Assembly: GCA_937974845.1 (NCBI GenBank)
Contig: CALJVC010000050.1
Coordinates: 6,332-70,331 of the forward strand
DNA: 64,000 nt
DNA from: an uncultured Pseudogracilibacillus sp.
GTDB taxonomy: Bacteria; Bacillota; Bacilli; Bacillales; Amphibacillaceae
Direction: 5' to 3'
Below, piece by piece: positions 33,082 to 41,242 of the stretch. The translations under genes were made by a program, and so were the position numbers. Below the pieces are notes generated by a model. The model was given only the letters and a program-made list of their open reading frames with translations, made no database searches and had not been told where the DNA came from. Each line of letters starts with the position of its first letter. Position 1 is the first letter of the stretch.

Positions 33082-33135
33082 TAAGTTTAAGCGAAGCTCC
33101 AAACCTAAAAGGAGCGAAAAAGGGAGTGTGTTTGC

Positions 33136-34410
33136 TTGAATACCGTCATCGCCTTTATTTTTATGTTTGGACTTTTAGTCTTTGTCCATGAGTGGGGGCA
33201 TTTAATTTTCGCTAAAAGAGCAGGGATGCTCGTTCGTGAATTTGCCATTGGCTTTGGACCGAAAATCTTTTCCTTTGTAAGAAATGAAACTTTATATACG
33301 ATTCGTATTTTACCTATCGGTGGTTACGTTCGCGTCGCCGGTGAAGATCCAGAAATTATAGAATTAAAACCTGGCCACCATATCGCCCTCGAGTTAAATG
33401 AAGATGGAAAGGTAAAGCATATTATTGTGAATCAAAAAGATAAATATCCAAATGCCTTTCCTTTGGAAGTCGATTCAATCGATTTGAATCATGACTTATA
33501 TATCGAAGGTTATGATCCAGAAGATATGGAAACGAAAAAGCGTTACGATGTAGATCGAAAAGCGTTCTTTATCATGGATGGAATTAAGACCCAAATTGCT
33601 CCTTATGACCGACAGTTTGCTTCGAAGACGGTTGGTCAGCGAGCGATGCAACTTTTTGCCGGTCCAATGATGAATTTCGTTTTAGCCCTAGTGATTTTCT
33701 TTATTATAGGTCTTTTTCAAGGAGTGCCGACAGAACAGCCGATTATCGGTGAGGTGATGCCCGATACTCCGGCAGATAAAGTAGGTTTAACAGAAGGAGA
33801 TCGGGTGTTAGAAATTAACGGTACAAAGGTCAATGATTGGTTATCTTTTACAAAAATTATTCGACAACATCCTAATAGTGAAATCGAGCTCCTGCTAGAA
33901 AGGGATGACCAGTTAGAAACGCTAAAAATCACTCCGCAGGAAGCTGTCATTGAGGAAGAGCCCGGAAAGGAAGTCGTCATTGGTCAGGTCGGCGTTTTAC
34001 CAGCCTTTGAGAAATCGTTAGTGAAAACGATTGTCTACGGTGTTAATCTCACTTACGATACAACAAAGCTAATCCTCGTTAACTTATTTATGTTAATTAC
34101 TGGCCAAGTGTCGATTGAATTGTTATCTGGACCGGTTGGTATTTATGACGCAACGGATCAAATTGTACAAACCGGCTTTATTAACTACTTAATGTGGACG
34201 GCTATGTTAAGTATCAACTTAGGTATTATTAACTTAGTTCCTCTCCCAGCTTTAGATGGTGGTAGACTACTCTTTGTAGGAATCGAAGCTGTTCGGGGAA
34301 AACCGGTCGATCCACAGAAGGAAGGCTTCGTACATGTGATAGGTTTTTTACTTCTGATGTTACTCATGATTGTTGTCACATGGAACGATATTCAACGACT
34401 TTTCTTATAA
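33136..34410 (+). CDS. rasP: Intramembrane site-2 zinc metalloprotease RasP (RseP)
   Basis: This 424-residue protein has the zinc site His18-Glu-Trp-Gly-His22 in the first transmembrane segment and a PDZ domain (about 200-285; Asp-Lys-Val-Gly-Leu-Thr-Glu-Gly-Asp). A second active-site motif, Leu-Val-Pro-Leu-Pro-Ala-Leu-Asp-Gly-Gly, lies near the C terminus. An acidic insert (about 65-150) follows the first membrane region. RasP cleaves anti-sigma factors, FtsL and signal peptide remnants in the membrane. TTG 33136 follows GGGAGTG. A terminator, not proS, follows. Confidence 0.97.
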   Translation: MNTVIAFIFMFGLLVFVHEWGHLIFAKRAGMLVREFAIGFGPKIFSFVRNETLYTIRILPIGGYVRVAGEDPEIIELKPGHHIALELNEDGKVKHIIVNQKDKYPNAFPLEVDSIDLNHDLYIEGYDPEDMETKKRYDVDRKAFFIMDGIKTQIAPYDRQFASKTVGQRAMQLFAGPMMNFVLALVIFFIIGLFQGVPTEQPIIGEVMPDTPADKVGLTEGDRVLEINGTKVNDWLSFTKIIRQHPNSEIELLLERDDQLETLKITPQEAVIEEEPGKEVVIGQVGVLPAFEKSLVKTIVYGVNLTYDTTKLILVNLFMLITGQVSIELLSGPVGIYDATDQIVQTGFINYLMWTAMLSINLGIINLVPLPALDGGRLLFVGIEAVRGKPVDPQKEGFVHVIGFLLLMLLMIVVTWNDIQRLFL

Positions 34411-34432
34411 GTAAGGATAGTAAATACAATTT

Positions 34433-34464
34433 AACCTAGTTCATTTTGAATTAGGTTATTTTTT
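34433..34464 (+). terminator. Rho-independent terminator after rasP
   Basis: AACCTAGTTCA (34433-34443) pairs with TGAATTAGGTT (34447-34457) with one G-U pair around a TTT loop, followed by ATTTTTT. It separates rasP from polC. Confidence 0.85.
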
Positions 34465-34498
34465 CGCATTTGAATAGAGAAGGGAGCTTGTCGCAAGG

Positions 34499-37400
34499 AT
34501 GGAAAACAATAATCGAATGTCGATACTATTACAACAGATTCAATTACCGAAGGAACAAGAGGATTTTTTTCAATCGGCTAAGTTAGAAAAGGTAGTCGTT
34601 CATCGCGATCGCTCCATGTGGGAGTTTTTTATTCGTACGTCCCAACCCTTACCTTTCGATTATTTCTATAATTTTCATCGCCATTTAGAACGTGCTTTTA
34701 CGAACATTGCAAAGGTAGGCCTTTGTCTTTCGGCACCAGAGAAAGTAGAAGATGAGAAGGAATTATATTTATATTGGCGGTACTTTCTTACTACTTTGCC
34801 AAAGCTCTTGCCTTCGGAAAGACAGAGGTTAGAAGGTGCAAAACTAGAAAAGAACCGGCTTCTAGTACAGGTTCACTCAGAAGCAGAACGGGTTTCCTTA
34901 GAGAAGAAAATCCAGCCAATGATTGCTGCCTTTGTTGAACGGTATAATTTAGCTCGCCTTGTCTTAGATATTTCTGTCGAGCATAATGAGGAAGCATTCG
35001 AGCATTTTAGAAAACAAACGGAAAAAGAGTATGAAGTCTTTGTAGAGCAACTCAAGCAAGATAAACAAACTAAAGTGACGAAGGAAAAACAATCCGAGCC
35101 GGACATTTTCATGATCGGTTCGAAAATCCATGAAGAGCCTATCAGTTTAGAGCAAATCGTCGAGGAAGAAAAACGAGTTACTGTACAAGGGTATATTTTT
35201 AGCAAGGAGGTCCGTAATTTAAAATCCGGTCGAAAACTTCTTCTGTTAAAAATTACGGACTATACTGACTCTTTGGAAATAAAGATGTTTTCGAAAAACG
35301 AACACCAAGAAGCATTGTTTTCCCTAGTGAAAGAAGGTACATGGATAAAAGCTCGAGGACCCGTTCAAACCGATCGCTACTCTAATGAATTAGTGATGAT
35401 GCCGTATGACATTGTAGAAGTTCAGGTGCCTAGTAAAATAGATGAGGCAGAAGAGGGGAAAAAACGTGTCGAACTTCATGCACATACGACGATGAGCCAA
35501 CTCGATGCCGTAGTAAGCGCAAAGGAGTTAATCCAACGGGCTGCTGCCTGGGGACATGATGCGATTGCCATTACAGACCATGCTAATGTCCAAAGTTTCC
35601 CGGAAGCTTTTTATGCAGGTTTAGATCACGATATAAAAGTGATTTATGGTATGGAAGCCAATATCGTCGATGATGGGGTACCGATTGTTTACCATCCGAC
35701 TAATGAACCTTTAGAAGAAGCTACCTACGTTGTTTTTGACGTAGAGACGACCGGTCTCTCTTCGGTGTATGATACGATTATTGAAATCGCCGGTGTCAAG
35801 ATGCGAAATGGGGAAATTATCGATCGTTATGAAAGCTTTGCTAATCCCCATCGCCCCTTACCAGAGAAAATAGTCGAAATTACCCAAATAACAGATGATA
35901 TGTTACAGGATGCACCGGAAGTTGATGTAGTTCTTAAGGAGTTTTATGAATGGGTTGGCGACAGCGTCCTTGTTGCACACAATGCGGCCTTTGATATCGG
36001 CTTTTTAAATGTAGGTTATGAGAAAATAAATCTACCCAAAATACAACAACCGGTTATTGATACATTGGAGCTAGCACGGTTTCTCTTTCCACAACTTGGT
36101 AACCATCGTTTAAATACATTATGTAATCATTTGCAGGTAGAACTTGTCCAGCATCACCGTGCCATTTATGACGCCGAGGCAACGGCATACATGTTTTGGA
36201 AATTAATCGATCGGTTAAAAGAAAAGGGCCTTGATCATATCGACCAATTGAATGAAGAGGTGAGTCGTGTAAGTCGATATGAACAATCCCGACCCTTTCA
36301 TTGTACAATCCTTGTTCAAAATGAAAAGGGGTTAAAAAATTTATATAAGCTGGTTTCAGAAGCCCATATTAATTATTTTTACCGAGTGCCAAGAATTCCT
36401 CGCTCCTTGCTTGAGCAAAACCGAGAAGGATTATTAGTCGGCTCGGCTTGTGCTGAGGGAGAGATTTTCGATGCAGTGATGCAGAAGCCTTTAGATGAAA
36501 TTGAAGGTCTGGCACAGTTTTACGATTATTTAGAGATCCAGCCAATCGAACAATATTATCCTTTAATAGAACGTGGTGTTGTCCATAATGAGGCACAATT
36601 GATGCAGGTTGTGAAAAATATTGTTGCGTTAGGAGAAAGGTTAAACCTTCCTGTTGTCGCTACTGGTAATGTGCATCATTTAGATCCGGAAGATCAAATT
36701 TATCGAAAAATCCTACTTGCATCCCAGAAGGGGAATCCTTTAAACCGGGTAACTTTACCGGACCATTCCTTCAAAACGACAGGAGAAATGCTCGAAAGCT
36801 TTTCTTTTTTAGGAGAAGAGACGGCTTATAAGGTCGTTGTCGAACATTCGCAGAAGATAGCTAATCAGATTGAAAAAATAAGTCCGATCAAAAGCGAACT
36901 ATATACGCCTAGTATCGACGGCGCTGAGGAGGAAATCCGTCGTTTAACCTATGATAAGGCAAAATCGATTTACGGGGATCCTTTACCTGATATCGTTGAA
37001 AAAAGAATCAAGCGAGAGTTAGAGAGTATTATAGGCCACGGCTTTAGTGTTATTTATCTTATTTCCCATAAACTTGTCAAAAAATCTTTAGACGATGGTT
37101 ATCTTGTCGGCTCTAGAGGTTCCGTTGGTTCTTCCTTGGTCGCTACGATGACCGAGATTACAGAAGTTAACCCGTTGCCACCGCACTATGTTTGTCCGTC
37201 CTGTAAATATAGTGAATTTATTACTGATGGTTCTTATGGCAGTGGATTTGATTTACCGAAAAAGGATTGTCCGAAATGTGGTACTAACCTCCATAAAGAC
37301 GGACAAGATATTCCCTTCGAGACTTTTTTAGGTTTTGAAGGGGATAAGGTACCGGACATCGATTTGAATTTTTCTGGAGAATATCAGCCCATTGCCCATG

Positions 37401-38773
37401 AGTATACACGGGAACTGTTTGGGGAGGACTATGTTTATCGGGCCGGTACTATTGGAACTATTGCGACCAAAACGGCTTATGGTTATGTTCGCGGATATGC
37501 CAACGATCATGATCTTTATTTACGAAATGCTGAAATCGACCGCCTCGTTCAAGGCTGTACCGGTGTAAAACGAACGACTGGCCAGCATCCCGGTGGAATC
37601 ATCGTCGTTCCCGAGGACAAGGAAATTTATGATTTTACACCTATTCAATATCCAGCAGATGATAAAAATAGCGAATGGAAAACGACACATTTTGCATACG
37701 AATCCCTCGAGGATAGTCTTTTAAAGTTAGATATTCTAGGTCATGATGACCCGACGGTGATTCGTATGTTACAAGACTTAAGTGGAATCGATCCAAGGGA
37801 TATTCCTCTAGATGACGAAAATATGATGGGAATCTTCTCGAGCACGGAACCCCTCGGGTTAAAACCTGAACAAATCGGTAACAAGGTTGGTACTTTAGGT
37901 GTCCCAGAGTTCGGTACTTCCTTCGTTCGTCAAATGTTGGAGGAAACGAAGCCGAAAACGTTCGCTGAACTAGTCATTATTTCTGGCTTATCCCATGGTA
38001 CCGACGTATGGTTGGGTAATGCTCAGGAATTAATTAATAATGGAACTTGTGAAATAGGCGATGTTATCGGTTGTCGAGACGATATAATGGTTTATTTGAT
38101 GCAGAAAGGTTTAGAAGCTCAGCTAGCCTTTACAATTATGGAATCCGTTCGGAAAGGGCGAGGCCTAAAGGACGAATGGATTGTCGAGATGAAAGAAAAA
38201 GGTGTTCCAAACTGGTATATCGATTCTTGCCAAAAAATAAAATACATGTTCCCTAAGGCCCACGCTGCTGCTTATGTTTTAATGGCTGTGCGTATCGCTT
38301 ATTTTAAAGTGTATTATCCTATTCTCTTTTACGCCGCTTACTTTTCGGTTCGGGCGGATGATTTTGAAATTGATACGATGATTCGGGGTTCAGAGGCCCT
38401 GCGTAAGCGAATTGAAGAAATTAAAGCAAAAGGAAACGATGCATCGCCGAAAGAAAAGAACGTTCTTACCGTATTAGAGGTTGCATTAGAGATGAATGAA
38501 CGAGGTTTTCGTTTTCAAAAAGTAGATCTCTATCGTTCTGATGCGGTGAACTTTATCGTCGATGGTGACAGCTTGATCCCACCATTTAAGACGATCGAAG
38601 GATTAGGGGTTAACGCAGCCCATAATATCGTAAAAGCTCGGGAACAAGGGGAGTTTTTATCGAAGGAAGATCTCCGTCAAAAGGCAAAGTTATCGAAGAC
38701 GGTTTTAGATGAATTAGATGCCCATGGTTGTTTAGAAGGAATGGAGGAACAGAATCAACTTTCTTTCTTCTAA
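34499..38773 (+). CDS. polC: DNA polymerase III alpha subunit, PolC type
   Basis: At 1424 residues this is a full Gram-positive PolC. An N-terminal domain is followed by an OB fold (about 215-310) and a PHP domain split around the exonuclease (His327 and His329 of Leu-His-Ala-His). The DEDD 3'-5' exonuclease has Asp414 and Glu416 (Phe-Asp-Val-Glu-Thr-Thr-Gly). Zinc-type Cys pairs (Cys-Pro-Ser-Cys and Cys-Pro-Lys-Cys) and the palm motif Pro-Asp-Ile-Asp-Leu-Asn-Phe-Ser-Gly follow. It is the replicative polymerase. ATG 34499 has a weak, distant AGAAGGGAG; ATG 34517 is a possible alternative. Confidence 0.98.
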   Translation: MENNNRMSILLQQIQLPKEQEDFFQSAKLEKVVVHRDRSMWEFFIRTSQPLPFDYFYNFHRHLERAFTNIAKVGLCLSAPEKVEDEKELYLYWRYFLTTLPKLLPSERQRLEGAKLEKNRLLVQVHSEAERVSLEKKIQPMIAAFVERYNLARLVLDISVEHNEEAFEHFRKQTEKEYEVFVEQLKQDKQTKVTKEKQSEPDIFMIGSKIHEEPISLEQIVEEEKRVTVQGYIFSKEVRNLKSGRKLLLLKITDYTDSLEIKMFSKNEHQEALFSLVKEGTWIKARGPVQTDRYSNELVMMPYDIVEVQVPSKIDEAEEGKKRVELHAHTTMSQLDAVVSAKELIQRAAAWGHDAIAITDHANVQSFPEAFYAGLDHDIKVIYGMEANIVDDGVPIVYHPTNEPLEEATYVVFDVETTGLSSVYDTIIEIAGVKMRNGEIIDRYESFANPHRPLPEKIVEITQITDDMLQDAPEVDVVLKEFYEWVGDSVLVAHNAAFDIGFLNVGYEKINLPKIQQPVIDTLELARFLFPQLGNHRLNTLCNHLQVELVQHHRAIYDAEATAYMFWKLIDRLKEKGLDHIDQLNEEVSRVSRYEQSRPFHCTILVQNEKGLKNLYKLVSEAHINYFYRVPRIPRSLLEQNREGLLVGSACAEGEIFDAVMQKPLDEIEGLAQFYDYLEIQPIEQYYPLIERGVVHNEAQLMQVVKNIVALGERLNLPVVATGNVHHLDPEDQIYRKILLASQKGNPLNRVTLPDHSFKTTGEMLESFSFLGEETAYKVVVEHSQKIANQIEKISPIKSELYTPSIDGAEEEIRRLTYDKAKSIYGDPLPDIVEKRIKRELESIIGHGFSVIYLISHKLVKKSLDDGYLVGSRGSVGSSLVATMTEITEVNPLPPHYVCPSCKYSEFITDGSYGSGFDLPKKDCPKCGTNLHKDGQDIPFETFLGFEGDKVPDIDLNFSGEYQPIAHEYTRELFGEDYVYRAGTIGTIATKTAYGYVRGYANDHDLYLRNAEIDRLVQGCTGVKRTTGQHPGGIIVVPEDKEIYDFTPIQYPADDKNSEWKTTHFAYESLEDSLLKLDILGHDDPTVIRMLQDLSGIDPRDIPLDDENMMGIFSSTEPLGLKPEQIGNKVGTLGVPEFGTSFVRQMLEETKPKTFAELVIISGLSHGTDVWLGNAQELINNGTCEIGDVIGCRDDIMVYLMQKGLEAQLAFTIMESVRKGRGLKDEWIVEMKEKGVPNWYIDSCQKIKYMFPKAHAAAYVLMAVRIAYFKVYYPILFYAAYFSVRADDFEIDTMIRGSEALRKRIEEIKAKGNDASPKEKNVLTVLEVALEMNERGFRFQKVDLYRSDAVNFIVDGDSLIPPFKTIEGLGVNAAHNIVKAREQGEFLSKEDLRQKAKLSKTVLDELDAHGCLEGMEEQNQLSFF

Positions 38774-38793
38774 CGTGAAAGTTTCAGTTTCAT

Positions 38794-38822
38794 TTGTCAA
38801 TGGGTATAGTTTGTGTTATACT
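38794..38822 (+). promoter_or_regulatory. Sigma-A promoter of the rimP-nusA-infB operon
   Basis: TTGTCA (38794-38799) and TATACT (38817-38822) are separated by exactly 17 bases, a near-consensus sigma-A promoter just after the polC stop. The rimP start lies about 165 bases downstream, with two terminator-like hairpins in between. Confidence 0.75.
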
Positions 38823-38852
38823 TATCTTCGAAATGCAACAGCCTGTTAACAA

Positions 38853-38881
38853 AAAGAGTGGGAACGTCCCACTCTTTCTTC
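38853..38881 (+). terminator. First terminator-like hairpin in the polC-rimP gap
   Basis: AAAGAGTGGGA (38853-38863) pairs perfectly with TCCCACTCTTT (38867-38877) around ACG, followed by CTTCT. It can end polC transcripts, but it is also about 25 bases downstream of the start expected from the 38794 promoter, so it could attenuate the rimP operon. Confidence 0.75.
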
Positions 38882-38901
38882 TATAGGAATGACGTAATTT
38901 T

Positions 38902-38930
38902 CCCTTGCCCAGCTTTGGCAGGGGTTTTAT
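38902..38930 (+). terminator. Second terminator-like hairpin before rimP
   Basis: CCCTTGCC (38902-38909) pairs with GGCAGGGG (38917-38924) with one G-U pair and a 7-base loop, followed by TTTTAT. It lies 65 bases before the rimP start. Its U-run is short, the kind of weak terminator that NusA can stimulate. Confidence 0.6.
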
Positions 38931-38994
38931 GTTTAGAAAAGATTTGTAAGGAAAGGCTGATAAGCCATACTACTGGGTAAGGAGTGTGAGAAGG

Positions 38995-39465
38995 ATGAGT
39001 AAAGCGATATTGCAAAGAGTAGAAAGCTTACTTCAACCGATCTTAGAAGAACGTGAGCTATCGCTCTTTGATTTAGAATTTGTTCATGAGCGGAAGGACC
39101 ATTACTTACGGGTGTATATCGATAAAAAAGGCGGTGTCGACTTAGATGAATGTAGCCTTGTATCGGAAAGATTAAGTGAAAAATTAGATGAAGAAGACTT
39201 CATAAAGGGAAGTTACTATTTAGAAGTCAGTTCACCCGGAGCGGAACGTCCTTTAAGAAATAAGGAAGAGCTAATCGAACATATCGGTGAAAATGTCTTT
39301 GTTTCCCTATATGTTCATGTCGATGGTGAAAAACAATACGAAGGCAGATTGTTGGATGTAGAAGATGACATCGTAACGATTGAATATAAATTTAAACATA
39401 CGAAAAAGCAAGTAGAGATTCCATATGATAAAATCGCCAAAGCAAGACTTGCTGTTATACTATAA
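38995..39465 (+). CDS. rimP: Ribosome maturation factor RimP
   Basis: From ATG 38995 (AAGGAGTG 8 bases upstream) the product is 156 residues. It has Leu-Phe-Asp-Leu-Glu-Phe-Val and Leu-Arg-Val-Tyr-Ile-Asp-Lys-Lys-Gly-Gly-Val, and Leu-Glu-Val-Ser-Ser-Pro-Gly-Ala-Glu-Arg-Pro-Leu, the RimP signature. RimP assists 30S assembly. It leads the nusA operon as in other Firmicutes. An in-frame GTG at 38986 lies at the edge of the Shine-Dalgarno. Confidence 0.97.
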   Translation: MSKAILQRVESLLQPILEERELSLFDLEFVHERKDHYLRVYIDKKGGVDLDECSLVSERLSEKLDEEDFIKGSYYLEVSSPGAERPLRNKEELIEHIGENVFVSLYVHVDGEKQYEGRLLDVEDDIVTIEYKFKHTKKQVEIPYDKIAKARLAVIL

Positions 39466-39479
39466 GGGGGAAAATTAAA

Positions 39480-40652
39480 TTGAGCAGTGAGTTGTTTCAA
39501 GCATTAACGATGCTTAGTGAGGAAAAAGGGATTGATAAAGAGACTTTATTAGAAGCATTGGAAGCGGCCCTTATTTCTGCCTATAAGAAAAACTTTAAAT
39601 CAGCTAGTAACGTGTCTGTAAAATTTAATGAAGAAGAAGGCGTTATGAAGGTTTTCTCAAGAAAGAAAGTCGTCGAAGAGGTAGAAAACGACCGCGAAGA
39701 AATTAGCCTAGACGAAGCGAAACAAATTGATTTAAATTATGAAATTGGTGATATCGTCGAGGAAGAAGTAACGCCGAAGGATTTTGGACGAATTGCAGCA
39801 CAAGCAGCGAAACAAGTTGTGACCCAACGGGTAAGGGAAGCGGAAAGAGACATTATTTATGAAGAGTATATCGATCGTGAAGAAGACGTATTAACGGGAA
39901 TTGTCGAACGGGTCGATGCCCATAACGTCTATGTAAATATCGGTAAGATCGAAGCGAAACTTTCCCGAATGGATCAAATTGAATCAGAGAGTTATGAAGT
40001 CCATGATCGTATCAAGGTTTATGTGACTAAAGTGACGAAAACAAATAAAGGCCCTCAAGTATCGATTTCTCGCTCCCATCCAGGCTTATTAAAGCGGCTT
40101 TTTGAGATGGAGGTACCAGAAATTTACGACGGTACCGTAGAGATTAAATCGATTTCTCGAGAAGCTGGAGAACGTTCGAAAATTTCCGTCTACGCAAGTA
40201 ATCCCGAAGTCGACCCTGTCGGCTCCTGTGTTGGACCGAAAGGACAACGGGTTCAGGCGGTTGTCAATGAATTAAACGGCGAAAAAATCGATATCGTTAA
40301 ATGGTCAGAAGATCCAGTAATCTATGTTTCAAATGCCTTAAGTCCTTCGAAAGTAATCGATGTATTAGTCGATGAAGAGGAAAAGGCAACGACTGTGATC
40401 GTTCCTGATGATCAATTATCATTAGCTATTGGTAAGCGAGGACAGAATGCCCGTCTTGCTGCCAAGTTAACAGGCTGGAAAATTGATATTAAGAGCGAGT
40501 CTGAAGCAAAAGAATTGGGCATTGACTTCGGACAATTAAAAGAAGAAACAATGGATACGGAAGATACTAGCATAGAAGAACAAGCGGAGGATTTTTTACT
40601 GACGGAAGATTCAGACACCGCTTCGTCTGATGACGATTACTTATTCGAATAA
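39480..40652 (+). CDS. nusA: Transcription termination/antitermination factor NusA
   Basis: This 390-residue protein has an RNA polymerase-binding N domain, an S1 domain (about 135-205; Glu-Arg-Val-Asp-Ala-His-Asn-Val-Tyr-Val-Asn-Ile-Gly) and KH domains. Asp-Pro-Val-Gly-Ser-Cys-Val-Gly-Pro-Lys-Gly and Leu-Ala-Ile-Gly-Lys-Arg-Gly-Gln-Asn lie in the KH1 and KH2 regions. The C-terminal tail from about 350 is acidic and longer than in B. subtilis (371 residues in total). TTG 39480 follows AAGGGGGAAAA. NusA stimulates pausing and intrinsic termination and autoregulates its operon in B. subtilis. Confidence 0.98.
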   Translation: MSSELFQALTMLSEEKGIDKETLLEALEAALISAYKKNFKSASNVSVKFNEEEGVMKVFSRKKVVEEVENDREEISLDEAKQIDLNYEIGDIVEEEVTPKDFGRIAAQAAKQVVTQRVREAERDIIYEEYIDREEDVLTGIVERVDAHNVYVNIGKIEAKLSRMDQIESESYEVHDRIKVYVTKVTKTNKGPQVSISRSHPGLLKRLFEMEVPEIYDGTVEIKSISREAGERSKISVYASNPEVDPVGSCVGPKGQRVQAVVNELNGEKIDIVKWSEDPVIYVSNALSPSKVIDVLVDEEEKATTVIVPDDQLSLAIGKRGQNARLAAKLTGWKIDIKSESEAKELGIDFGQLKEETMDTEDTSIEEQAEDFLLTEDSDTASSDDDYLFE

Positions 40653-40664
40653 GGAGGCATTTTT

Positions 40665-40940
40665 ATGGCAAGGAAAAGAAAAATTCCCCAAAGAAAATGC
40701 ATCATTACGAATGAGATGAAACCGAAAGAAGAAATGATTCGTATTGTCCGAACGAAAGAAGGGGACGTATTTATAGACCCGAAAGGTAAGCAAAATGGAC
40801 GTGGAGCTTATTTAACGATCGATCCGGAAGTCTTTCGGAAGGCAAGGGAAACGAATATTTTAAACGAAGTTTTTAAAATCGAAGTTGACCCTTCTATATA
40901 CGACGAACTTGAGCAATTATTGGAGCAAGAGCATGAGTGA
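40665..40940 (+). CDS. rnpM: YlxR-family RNase P modulator RnpM
   Basis: This 91-residue basic protein has Pro-Gln-Arg-Lys-Cys-Ile-Ile-Thr and Asn-Gly-Arg-Gly-Ala-Tyr-Leu, the YlxR (DUF448) signature. The B. subtilis homologue binds RNase P RNA and modulates its activity. AAGGAGG precedes ATG 40665. The stop overlaps the ylxQ start, the standard nusA-ylxR-ylxQ-infB order. Confidence 0.93.
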   Translation: MARKRKIPQRKCIITNEMKPKEEMIRIVRTKEGDVFIDPKGKQNGRGAYLTIDPEVFRKARETNILNEVFKIEVDPSIYDELEQLLEQEHE

Positions 40941-41238
40941 GATTCAGGCCTTAAACTTATTAGGTTTAGCCTATCGAGCTGGAAAAGTACGAACCGGAAT
41001 CGATGCTATTTTACGGGATATTGAGCGGGGAAATATCGCACTGTTACTTATAGCATCTGATGTGAAAAAGAACACAAAAAAACAATTGGTGAATAAATGC
41101 AACTACTACGATGTACCTTATATTGAATTATCTAATCGTTATGAGTTAGGAAAGGCGATAGGAAAAGGTGCACGGGTTGCAATAGGTATTTCAGACGGAG
41201 GATTCGCTCGTAAATTTAAAAATATCATTGCGGGGTGA
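40933..41238 (+). CDS. ylxQ: YlxQ, L7Ae-family RNA-binding protein
   Basis: This 101-residue L7Ae/L30e-fold protein starts at ATG 40933, overlapping rnpM by 8 bases. Leu-Leu-Gly-Leu-Ala-Tyr-Arg-Ala-Gly-Lys-Val-Arg-Thr-Gly and Leu-Leu-Leu-Ile-Ala-Ser-Asp-Val are family features. Related proteins bind kink-turn RNAs; the exact target of YlxQ is not established. Its stop lies 4 bases before the infB ATG. Confidence 0.92.
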   Translation: MSEIQALNLLGLAYRAGKVRTGIDAILRDIERGNIALLLIASDVKKNTKKQLVNKCNYYDVPYIELSNRYELGKAIGKGARVAIGISDGGFARKFKNIIAG

Positions 41239-41242
41239 ACGT

